A stretch of 50,962 nucleotides of DNA, taken from assembly GCF_046156265.1 (NCBI RefSeq), contig NZ_JAWDIR010000009.1, positions 1 through 50,962 of the forward strand. Reading direction: 5' to 3'. Of the stretch, positions 7,431-14,871 are shown one piece after another (position 1 is the first letter of the stretch; the number at the start of each line of letters is the position of its first letter). Source of the DNA: CAMDHY01 sp046156265 (lineage in GTDB: Bacteria; Pseudomonadota; Alphaproteobacteria; Rhizobiales; Segnochrobactraceae). Made by a program: the position numbers and the translations under genes. The notes below the pieces were generated by a model. That model did no database searches and was not told where the DNA came from. It worked only from the letters and a program-made list of their open reading frames with translations.

Positions 7431-8270
7431 ATGCGCCCGTTCGACAGGTGGGCGGTCGGCCTCACCGTGCCGGCCGTGTTGCTCACCACCCTCTTCTACG
7501 TCCTGCCGATCGCACAGGTGCTCGTCCTCAGCGTGACGGAGCCGGTGACCGGCCTCGGCAACTACGAGCAACTGCTCGGAAGCCGCGCCGTCGCCCGCGT
7601 CGTCGCGACGACGCTCCAGGTGTCGCTGTGGACGACAGCGCTGACGATTGCCGCGAGCTACGTCGTCGCCTACGCCCTCGTGCAGATGCTCCCGGGCGTG
7701 CGCCGCGTCGCCCTCTTCATGGTGCTGGTGCCGTTCTGGATCTCGGTTCTGGTGCGCGCCTTCTCGTGGATCACCATTCTCCGCCGCGAAGGCCTTGTGA
7801 ACCTCGCAGTCACCGGCCTCGGCATCGTCGAGGAACCGCTGCAGCTCGTCCACAACCGCACCGGCGTCATCATCGGCATGGTCCACTACATGATGCCGTT
7901 CGCGGTGCTGCTGATCTACGCGAACCTCACCGGTATCGATCGCCGCATCATGCAGGCCGGCCGCTCGCTCGGCGCCCGGCCGATGACGGTGTTCTGGAAG
8001 CTGTGGGTGCCGCTCAGCGCGCCGGGTATCGCAGTAGCGACGCTGTTCGTCTTCATCTTCTCGCTCGGCTTCCTGATCACGCCGACCCTGCTCGGCGCGG
8101 GCCGCACGGTGATGGTCGCCGAATACATCTCGGTGCAGATCACCAACACGCTCCGCTGGGGCGTCGCCACCGGCCTGTCGACGATGCTGCTGGTCGCCGT
8201 CGGCTTCGTGGTCTTCGTCGCCATGCGCCAGCCGGCGCTGCGCGCCGCCTTCTCCGGGAGGCAGGGATGA
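7431..8270 (+). CDS. ABC transporter permease, PotB-like
   Basis: 279 residues from ATG 7431, which begins the cytoplasmic lead-in MRPFDRWAVG before the first membrane helix; a GAGGGA site lies at 7418-7423. Six membrane segments are visible. The cytoplasmic EAA loop that docks on the ATPase is GRSLGARPMTVFWKLWVPLS (about residues 181-200). Overlaps the next permease by four bases (ATGA), indicating translational coupling. Partner of the PotC-like permease in the inner membrane channel. Confidence 0.92.
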   Translation: MRPFDRWAVGLTVPAVLLTTLFYVLPIAQVLVLSVTEPVTGLGNYEQLLGSRAVARVVATTLQVSLWTTALTIAASYVVAYALVQMLPGVRRVALFMVLVPFWISVLVRAFSWITILRREGLVNLAVTGLGIVEEPLQLVHNRTGVIIGMVHYMMPFAVLLIYANLTGIDRRIMQAGRSLGARPMTVFWKLWVPLSAPGIAVATLFVFIFSLGFLITPTLLGAGRTVMVAEYISVQITNTLRWGVATGLSTMLLVAVGFVVFVAMRQPALRAAFSGRQG

Positions 8271-9109
8271 GCGCCGCGACACTGAGCGGGGAGCCGCGCC
8301 GGCGGGAATCGACGCCGCTCGGCCGGGCGGTGGCGAGGGTCTTCGCTGTCGGACTGCCGTGGCTTCTGCTCGGCTTCCTGTTCCTGCCGGTGCTGGTGCT
8401 GGTGCCGGTGGCGCTGACCGACCGGGAATATCTCTCGCTGCCCGAGCACGGGCTGTCGCTGCAGCACTTCTGGTCGCTGACGGAGTGGGAGAAGGGGTGG
8501 CTCCCCTCGATGGTGACGAGCCTCGTCGTCGCCGCCATCGCCACGATCGTCTCCGTCTCGGCCGCCGCGACCTATGCGCTCGGCGCCTGGGCGCTGACCG
8601 GCTGGTGGCCGTCCTTGACCCGCGTCATGCTGCTCGCGCCGCTGATCGTGCCGCCGATCATCTATGCCGTCGGCATCTTCAAGCTGTGGGCGCGCCTCAG
8701 CCTGCTCGACAGCTACCCCGGCGTCATCATCGTCCACGTCGTGCTGTGCCTGCCGTTCGCGATCCTGGCGATCGGCGCGTCGCTGGCGCAGCTCGACCCG
8801 CGGCTGATCCAGGCGGCCCGCTCGCTCGGCGCCCGGCCGCCGACGGTGTTCTTCAAGGTGATCCTGCCGAACGTCACGCCCGGCATCGCCGCGGGCGCCG
8901 TGTTCGCCTTCGTCACCTCGTGGGACGAGATCACCGTGACGCTGTTCATCACCAGCCGTGCGGTCGAGACGCTGCCGCGCCGCATCTTCACCGGCATCGC
9001 CGATTCCGTCGATCCGGCACTGGCGGCGATCTCCGCCGTGCTGCTCGCCGTCACCCTGCTGGCGCTCGCCGCCCGCACGTTCTGGTTCGACCGCTCACCC
9101 AGTTCCTGA
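8267..9109 (+). CDS. ABC transporter permease, PotC-like
   Basis: 280 residues. The start at 8267 overlaps the previous stop (ATGA) and is preceded by GGGAGGCAGGG. There are six predicted membrane helices; the EAA loop is ARSLGARPPTVFFKVILPNV (about 184-203). The DEITVTLFIT stretch near residue 225 is typical of the PotC branch. Second half of the heterodimeric membrane channel; belongs with the binding protein at 6257 and the ATPase at 10241. Confidence 0.92.
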   Translation: MSAATLSGEPRRRESTPLGRAVARVFAVGLPWLLLGFLFLPVLVLVPVALTDREYLSLPEHGLSLQHFWSLTEWEKGWLPSMVTSLVVAAIATIVSVSAAATYALGAWALTGWWPSLTRVMLLAPLIVPPIIYAVGIFKLWARLSLLDSYPGVIIVHVVLCLPFAILAIGASLAQLDPRLIQAARSLGARPPTVFFKVILPNVTPGIAAGAVFAFVTSWDEITVTLFITSRAVETLPRRIFTGIADSVDPALAAISAVLLAVTLLALAARTFWFDRSPSS

Positions 9110-9183
9110 GCCGGTCCCGCCCCTCGACCCGCAGAAGACCCGAACACCACCAAGCAAATCGCATCAACAAGGACGGACGTGTC

Positions 9184-10197
9184 ATGGCCCACCTGCCCGC
9201 AATGAGCGAGCACGAGTATCGCGAGAACAAGTTCTTCGAGATCTTCGGCTCCGTTCCCGAGCCCGCGTTCGAGAGCGAGGCCGAGCTCGTGGACGGCTGG
9301 GGCCGCAACTGGGGCGTCTCCAACGACGTCGGCAAGCTGCGCGCCGTGCTGATGCACCGCCCCGGCGACGAGCTCTCGGTCGTGAAGAACCGGCCGCTGC
9401 AGGAGATCGGTGGCTTCGGCGACCCGGACGAGGGCTGGTACTGGATGGGCAAGACGATGCCCGACCTGCCCGCCATGCAGAAGGCGCACGACGCCTTGAC
9501 CGCGGCGCTGAAGGCCGAGGGCGTCGACGTCATCATGGTGGGTGACGCCGCCAAGGGCCGTATGAAGCAGATCTTCACCCGCGACAGCGTCATCGGTGTC
9601 GAGGGCGGTGCCATCGTCACCCGTCTCGCCCGCCGCGTTCGCCGCGGCGAGGAGTTGCCGGTGACGCGCGCGCTCGCCAACGCCGGCTGCCCGATCCTGG
9701 CGACGCTCAACGGCACCGCCGTGTTCGAGGGCGGCGGCTTCGCCCACATCGACGCCAAGACCGCCGTCTGCTCGGTCAGCGTCGCCTGCAACCCGGAGGG
9801 CGTCGCCCAGGTCGAGCGCGTGCTGAACGGCCTCGGCGTCACCCTCATCAAGGTGCCGATGCCGGGCTACCGCATCCACATCGACGGCTCGTTCATGATG
9901 GTCGATGTCGAGACCGCGATCGTCAACAAGAACGAGCTCCCCTACGTCTTCATCGACTATCTGGTGAAGCGCGGCATGAAGCTGATCGAGCTGCCGCCGG
10001 AAGACAATGCCTTCTCGCTGAACTGCTTGGCGGTGGCCCCCGGCCGGCTCATCATGCACACGACGACGAGCCCGCGGCTGGCCGACCGTCTCGACCAGGC
10101 CGGCATCTCGATCATCGAGGTCGACTACGAGGCGGTGGAACTCGGCGGTGGCGGCATCCACTGCTCGACCGCGCCGCTGATCCGCGACCCGATCTGA
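9184..10197 (+). CDS. Amidinotransferase / arginine-deiminase-superfamily enzyme
   Basis: 337 residues from ATG 9184, preceded by AAGGACGG. It belongs to the guanidine-modifying enzyme superfamily (arginine deiminase, dimethylargininase, glycine amidinotransferase). Visible active-site elements: FTRDS (131-135), FEGGGF (181-186) supplying the acidic residue E182, IHID (231-234) with catalytic H232, and the C-terminal GGGGIHCSTAP with nucleophile C327. All catalytic positions look intact, so it should hydrolyse or transfer an amidino group through a Cys-amidino intermediate. It lies inside the ABC transporter operon, between the second permease and the ATPase, which ties its substrate to the imported solute. 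Whether it acts as deiminase, dihydrolase or amidinotransferase cannot be read from the sequence. Confidence 0.9.
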   Translation: MAHLPAMSEHEYRENKFFEIFGSVPEPAFESEAELVDGWGRNWGVSNDVGKLRAVLMHRPGDELSVVKNRPLQEIGGFGDPDEGWYWMGKTMPDLPAMQKAHDALTAALKAEGVDVIMVGDAAKGRMKQIFTRDSVIGVEGGAIVTRLARRVRRGEELPVTRALANAGCPILATLNGTAVFEGGGFAHIDAKTAVCSVSVACNPEGVAQVERVLNGLGVTLIKVPMPGYRIHIDGSFMMVDVETAIVNKNELPYVFIDYLVKRGMKLIELPPEDNAFSLNCLAVAPGRLIMHTTTSPRLADRLDQAGISIIEVDYEAVELGGGGIHCSTAPLIRDPI

Positions 10198-10240
10198 GCC
10201 GCCGCGTCCCGACAAGCCGAAGAGAGCCAGAAGAGAGCTG

Positions 10241-11314
10241 ATGTCGTTCCTCGTCGCCCGCGATCTCCGCAAGACCTACGGACCCGTGACGGCGCTGGCC
10301 GACATCGGCCTCGAGGTCGAGGAGGGTGAGTTCGTCACCCTCCTCGGTCCCTCGGGCTCGGGCAAGACGACGCTGCTGATGGCGATCGCCGGCTTCACCC
10401 GGCCCGACAGCGGCACGATCTCGCTCGCCGGCCGCGACATCACCGGCGTCGAGCCGGAGGACCGCGACTTCGGCTTCGTCTTCCAAGGCTACGCGCTGTT
10501 TCCGCACATGAGCGTGGCGGACAACATCGCCTTCCCCCTGAAGGTGCGGAAGTGGGACCGCGCCCGCATCGCGGCCCGCGTCGAGGAGATGCTGGCGACG
10601 GTCGGTCTCGCCGACCTCGCCAAACGCAAGCCGCGCGAGCTCTCCGGCGGCCAGCAGCAGCGTGTCGCGATCGCCCGCGCGCTCGCCTTCCACCCGAAGA
10701 TCCTGCTCCTCGACGAGCCGCTGTCGGCCCTCGACCGCACGCTGCGCGAGACGATGCAGCGCGAGCTGAAGCGCCTGCACCGCCAGACCGGCGTCACCTT
10801 CCTCTACGTCACCCACGACCAGGAGGAGGCGATCGCCATGTCGGACCGCATCGCCGTCTTCCAGAAGGGCCGGATCGTCCAGGTGGGCGCGCCGCGCGAC
10901 CTCTACTACGCGCCCTCGACGCGCTTCGTCGCCGGCTTCCTCGGCGTCAACAACCTCGTCGACGCCCGCGTCGTGCGCGGCGCCGGCGGGGCCGTGGAGA
11001 TCGAGGCGCTCGGCGCCCGCGTGGCGCTGCCGCCGGGCAAGGTGGCGGCGCTCCCGGAAGGTCCCGCCACCGTCTTCATGCGCCCAGAGGACATCGCCCT
11101 CGAGCCGACCCCCGGCGAGCCGTCGCTCGCCATCGCCGGAACGGTGGCCGACGTCTCCTTCGTCGGCTCCTTCGACCTCGTGGTGATCGAGCCCCGCGGC
11201 GGGCCGGAGATCACCGCCCACCTTCCCGCCGACCGCACGCGCGCGCTGCCGGTCGGCGCGCCGATCACCGTCCACGTCCGCGCGGACGCCATCGGCGTCG
11301 TCCCCAACGCCTGA
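10241..11314 (+). CDS. ABC transporter ATP-binding protein, PotA-like
   Basis: 357 residues. Walker A GPSGSGKTT (about residues 38-46), Q-loop in FVFQGYALFPHMS, signature LSGGQQQRVAIARAL, Walker B ILLLDEPLSALD and the H-loop in LYVTHDQEEA are all intact. The C-terminal third (about 240-355) is a TOBE-type regulatory domain, as in PotA/UgpC ATPases. It energises the permeases at 7431 and 8267. The amidinotransferase is placed between permeases and ATPase, an arrangement that supports a single transcript. Confidence 0.94.
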   Translation: MSFLVARDLRKTYGPVTALADIGLEVEEGEFVTLLGPSGSGKTTLLMAIAGFTRPDSGTISLAGRDITGVEPEDRDFGFVFQGYALFPHMSVADNIAFPLKVRKWDRARIAARVEEMLATVGLADLAKRKPRELSGGQQQRVAIARALAFHPKILLLDEPLSALDRTLRETMQRELKRLHRQTGVTFLYVTHDQEEAIAMSDRIAVFQKGRIVQVGAPRDLYYAPSTRFVAGFLGVNNLVDARVVRGAGGAVEIEALGARVALPPGKVAALPEGPATVFMRPEDIALEPTPGEPSLAIAGTVADVSFVGSFDLVVIEPRGGPEITAHLPADRTRALPVGAPITVHVRADAIGVVPNA

Positions 11315-11382
11315 TCCCCGCGCCGCCCGAAACGAGCCGGCGGCACGAGACGGCACACACACGCCTCGAGGAGACCCCAACA

Positions 11383-12150
11383 ATGAAGAAGATCCGCGTT
11401 CTGCTCGCCGGCGAGACCTGGTCGAGCGCCACCACCCACACCAAGGGCTTCGACCAGTTCTCCACCGCCGAGTACCAGACCGGCATCGCCCCGCTGCTCG
11501 CAGCACTCGAAGGCTCGGACGTCGAGATCGTCCACCTGCCGGGCCACGAGACCCACACCCGCTTCCCGTTCACGGCGAAGGAACTCGAGGCCTACGACGT
11601 CGTCGTGCTGTCGGATGTCGGCGCCAACTCGCTGCTCCTCCACCCCGACACCTTCGTCCGCGGCAAGCGCACGCCGAACCGCCTGAAGGCGATCGCCGAG
11701 TGGGTCGAGGGCGGCGGCGGCTTCATGATGATCGGCGGCTACTTCTCCTTCCAGGGCCTGAACGGCGCCGCCCGCTACGCCCGCACGCCGATCGAGACGA
11801 TCCTGCCGGTGACGATGCTGACGGCCGACGACCGCGTCGAGGTGCCGGAGGGCTTCCACCCGACGCCGACCGGCGCCGCCCATCCCGCCATCGACGGCAT
11901 CGGCGGCGACTGGCCCTACCTGCTCGGCTACAACGAGACGAAGCTGAAGGACGACGCGACGCTGCTGCTCTCCGTCGGCTCCGACTATGGCGACCAGCCG
12001 CTGCTCGCCGCCGGCACCTACGGCCGCGGCCGCACGATGGCGTGGACCTCCGACATCGGCCCGCACTGGCTGCCGACCGAATTCACCGAGTGGGACGGCT
12101 ACCGCCGCCTCTGGACGCAGGCCTTCGCCTGGCTCGCCGGCCGGAGTTGA
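11383..12150 (+). CDS. Glutamine-amidotransferase-like (GATase1-like) cytoplasmic protein
   Basis: 255 residues from ATG 11383, which follows GAGGAG (11369-11374) and begins the conserved core MKKIRVLLAGETW. The fold resembles the GATase1-like/ThuA group: a Rossmann-type strand, a nucleophile-elbow-like region (FMMIGGYFSFQG, about 117-128), and a C-terminal segment AWTSDIGPHWLP. No Cys is found at the expected nucleophile position in that elbow, so normal glutaminase chemistry is unlikely. Relatives are often found in sugar or amine catabolic operons with unknown function. It is followed at once by the aldo/keto reductase. Confidence 0.72.
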   Translation: MKKIRVLLAGETWSSATTHTKGFDQFSTAEYQTGIAPLLAALEGSDVEIVHLPGHETHTRFPFTAKELEAYDVVVLSDVGANSLLLHPDTFVRGKRTPNRLKAIAEWVEGGGGFMMIGGYFSFQGLNGAARYARTPIETILPVTMLTADDRVEVPEGFHPTPTGAAHPAIDGIGGDWPYLLGYNETKLKDDATLLLSVGSDYGDQPLLAAGTYGRGRTMAWTSDIGPHWLPTEFTEWDGYRRLWTQAFAWLAGRS

Positions 12151-12151
12151 G

Positions 12152-13213
12152 ATGACCGACACCGTGATGCCGGCAGCAGTGCCCGGCGAAGCTGCCGCGC
12201 CGGCCCCGCCGCGCCGTCGCTTCGGCCGCCTCGATTTCGACGTCACCGAGATCGGCTACGGCGCCGCCCCGATCGGCAACTTCCTCGCCCCGATCGAGGA
12301 GGGCGTCGCGGCGGCGATGCTGGAGAGCGCCTGGGCGGCCGGCCTCAACTATTTCGACACCGCGCCGCTCTACGGCAACGGCCTGTCGGAGCACCGCGTC
12401 GGCCAGGCGCTGCGCTTCAAGCCGCGCGACGAGTTCGTGCTGTCGACCAAGGTCGGCTACCTGCTGCGGCCGGGCCGCGTCTTCTCCGAGCGCGACCCGT
12501 GGCGCTACGGCCTGCCGTTCACCCCCACCTATGCGTATGGCTACGACGCGACGCTGCGCTCGGTCGAGGACAGCCTGCAGCGCCTCGGCATGGATCGTAT
12601 CGACATCGCCTTCATCCACGATGTCGACGTCATCAATCACGGCGTCGCCCGCCAGCGGGCGCACTTCGAGGTGGCGATGGCCGGCGGCTGGGACGCCCTC
12701 GTCCGCCTGCGGGGCGAGGGGGTGATCAAGGCGATCGGTGTCGGCGTCAACGAGTGGGAGGTCTGCCGCGACGCGCTGCTGGCCCGCGACTTCGACTGCC
12801 TGCTGCTCGCCGGCCGCTACACGCTGCTCGAGCAGGAGGCGCTCGACGAGCTGATGCCGCTCTGCACCGCCCGCGACGTCGCGGTGGTGCTCGGCGGCGG
12901 CTTCAACGGCGGGATCCTGGCGACCGGCGCGGTGCCCGGCGCGAAGTACGAATACAAGCCGGCACCGCCGGAGATCATGGCGAAGGTGGCGAAGATCGAG
13001 GCCGTCTGCGCCCGCCACGACGTCCGCCTGATCGACGCGGCGATCCGCTTCGTGCTCGCGCACCCGGCGATCGTCTCGATCATCCCCGGCACCCGCACGC
13101 CGGCGCAGCTCGCCGACAACCTCGCCGGCCTCGCCCGCACGATCCCGTCCGACTTCTGGGCGGAGCTGAAGCACGAGGGGCTCCTGCGCGCCGACGCGCC
13201 AGTTCCCGCGTAG
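12152..13213 (+). CDS. Aldo/keto reductase
   Basis: 353 residues; ATG 12152 lies one base after the previous stop, so the genes are coupled. (beta/alpha)8 NADPH-dependent oxidoreductase. The catalytic tetrad is visible: D in NYFDTAPLYG, Tyr in the same motif, Lys in FVLSTKVGY and His in IAFIHDVDV. The C-terminal cofactor segment IVSIIPGTRTPAQLADNL is present. The closest recognisable branch is the D-threo-aldose/L-fucose dehydrogenase type, which oxidises aldoses or aldehydes. Within the cluster it probably handles an aldehyde or ketone released after the amidino or amine group is removed. Confidence 0.9.
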   Translation: MTDTVMPAAVPGEAAAPAPPRRRFGRLDFDVTEIGYGAAPIGNFLAPIEEGVAAAMLESAWAAGLNYFDTAPLYGNGLSEHRVGQALRFKPRDEFVLSTKVGYLLRPGRVFSERDPWRYGLPFTPTYAYGYDATLRSVEDSLQRLGMDRIDIAFIHDVDVINHGVARQRAHFEVAMAGGWDALVRLRGEGVIKAIGVGVNEWEVCRDALLARDFDCLLLAGRYTLLEQEALDELMPLCTARDVAVVLGGGFNGGILATGAVPGAKYEYKPAPPEIMAKVAKIEAVCARHDVRLIDAAIRFVLAHPAIVSIIPGTRTPAQLADNLAGLARTIPSDFWAELKHEGLLRADAPVPA

Positions 13214-13241
13214 CAGCCCGCCCGACCCCTGGAGAGCTCCG

Positions 13242-14603
13242 ATGTCCCCCCGTCTCGCAACGATCGCGATCCCTGACTTCGGCCTGCCGGAGGCGGCGCC
13301 GGAAATCCCCGCCGCCACCTACGAGCGCCGCTGCCGCGAGGCCTACGCCACCGCCGGCCGCACCTGGCTCGCGGTCTACGGCGACCGCGAGCACCTCGCC
13401 AACATCCTCTTCCTCACCGGCATCGAGCCGCGCTTCGAGGAGATGCTGCTGCTGCTGGGGCCGGACGACCGCCGCGTCATCGTCGTCGGCAACGAGTGCA
13501 TCGACTACGCACCGCTCGCCGTGCTGCCGGGCCTCGAGATCGTGCTGTCCCAGTCGTTCGGGCTGATGGGGCAGGATCGCACGGTGGCGCCACGGCTGCC
13601 GGTGGTGTTGTCCGACATTGGCCTCACCCCCGGCGACACGGTGGGACTTGCCGGCTGGAAGTATCTCGAGGTCGAGGAGTGGGGCGGCGAGCCGAGCTTC
13701 TTCGTCCCCGCCGTCGTCGTCGACGCGCTGGGGCTCGCCGTCGGTGGCCGCGAGGGGGTGTCGGATGCGACGCGCGTGCTGATGCACCCGGCGAGCGGCC
13801 TGCGCTCGGTCGTCGACGTCGACCAGATCGCCGCCTACGAGTGGGGCGGCGCCCACTGCTCGGCGATGGTCTGGCGCATCCTGACGGGCGCGCGGCCGGG
13901 CGACAGCGAGTTCGCCGCCGCCGCCCGCATGGGCTATGCCGGCGAGCCACTCGCCTGCCACGTGATGATGTCGGGCGGCGACCCTGCCCATCCGGTCGTC
14001 GGCCTGCGCAGCCCGTCGGCCCGTCGGCTGGCCGAGGGCAACGGCGTCACCACCGCCGTCGGCCTGTGGGGCGGCCTGTCGGCCCGCGCTGGCGTGCTGG
14101 CGAAGCACGACGACGCCTTCGAGGCGGTCGCCAGCGGCTACTTCGCAGGCCTCCTCGCCTGGTACGAGACCGCCGACATCGGCATTTCCGGCGGCGAGAT
14201 CTTCGCCGCCACCACCGAGGCGCTCGCCCGCGCCGGCCTGCGCTCGGCGCTCAACCCCGGCCACCTCACCGGCCACGACGAGTGGACGCACACGCCGATC
14301 CGCCCGCACTCGCCGGAGACGATCGATTCCGGCATGCCGATGCAGGTCGACATCATCCCGGTGCCGATGCGCCCAGGCGCCGCGCTCAACTGCGAGGACG
14401 GCATCGTCTTCGCCGACGAGGCGCTCCGCGCCGCGCTGGCCGAGCGCCACCCGGCGGTTGCCGCCCGCATCGAGGCCCGCCGCGCCTTCGTCCGCGACGT
14501 GCTGGGCATCGACCTCAAGCCGTCGATCCTGCCGACGTCCAGCATCCCGCTGATCCTGCCGCCGTGCTGGCTGACGCCGGACCGGGTGTTCGTGGCTGGG
14601 TAG
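13242..14603 (+). CDS. Creatinase/Xaa-Pro peptidase fold protein (M24-like), metal ligands not recognisable
   Basis: 453 residues; ATG 13242 follows GGAGAG (13232-13237). An N-terminal creatinase-type domain (about 25-180, with YGDREHLANILFLTG) precedes a pita-bread catalytic domain (about 190-445). In M24 metallopeptidases two Asp ligands occur in a DxG...SD motif; here the equivalent region reads TTAVGLWGGLSARAG, with both Asp missing. The His of NPGHLTGHDEW is present, the first Glu region reads MQVDIIPVP (Asp), and CEDGIV retains the last Glu. This is closer to metal-independent creatinase-like enzymes than to aminopeptidases. Creatinase hydrolyses creatine, a guanidino acid, which fits the amidinotransferase upstream. 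Last gene of the cluster. Confidence 0.78.
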   Translation: MSPRLATIAIPDFGLPEAAPEIPAATYERRCREAYATAGRTWLAVYGDREHLANILFLTGIEPRFEEMLLLLGPDDRRVIVVGNECIDYAPLAVLPGLEIVLSQSFGLMGQDRTVAPRLPVVLSDIGLTPGDTVGLAGWKYLEVEEWGGEPSFFVPAVVVDALGLAVGGREGVSDATRVLMHPASGLRSVVDVDQIAAYEWGGAHCSAMVWRILTGARPGDSEFAAAARMGYAGEPLACHVMMSGGDPAHPVVGLRSPSARRLAEGNGVTTAVGLWGGLSARAGVLAKHDDAFEAVASGYFAGLLAWYETADIGISGGEIFAATTEALARAGLRSALNPGHLTGHDEWTHTPIRPHSPETIDSGMPMQVDIIPVPMRPGAALNCEDGIVFADEALRAALAERHPAVAARIEARRAFVRDVLGIDLKPSILPTSSIPLILPPCWLTPDRVFVAG

Positions 14604-14871
14604 GGGGAGGGATGGGCGCCGCCGCCGCATTTCCCCTCCCCCCTCGTGGGGGAGGTGGCCGGCGTAGCCGGCCGGAGGGGGCCGCCGCGCGCGAGCGCGG
14701 CGGTACGGCGTCCGAGACTGCCGAGCCGTCGCACCGCCGTCGGCTACGCCGCCGGCGGCCCTCCCCGGACCGCTGACGCGGTCCGACCCTCCCACAGGGG
14801 GAGGGTGGGCGCGCGGCCGGAAACAGGGGAGGGACGGGCGTCGTGCTACTCCCCCCTTACTCCGCCCCCTC
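14604..14871. other. Intergenic region between convergent genes, filled by a repeat
   Basis: The stop of the creatinase-like gene and the stop of the gamma-glutamyltransferase gene face each other here. Nearly all of the interval is the palindromic repeat at 14632-14809. Confidence 0.7.
14632..14809 (+). repeat. Mosaic palindromic repeat, about 178 bases, copy 1
   Basis: Starts TCCCCTCCCCCCTCGTGGGG, then GAGGTGGCCGGCG(T)AGCCGGCC and GGAGGGGG, a run of GCGC-rich stem-loops, then CCTCCCCGG, and ends GACCCTCCCACAGGGGGAGG GTGGG. The same borders occur at 28300-28472 with a diverged centre. It lies between convergent genes, where its strong stems could also stop transcription. Confidence 0.85.

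Noticed and set aside
9000..10250. Guanidine riboswitch ahead of the amidinotransferase
   Set aside because: The 74-base gap before 9184 has no paired ACGR hairpins or other recognisable ykkC elements.
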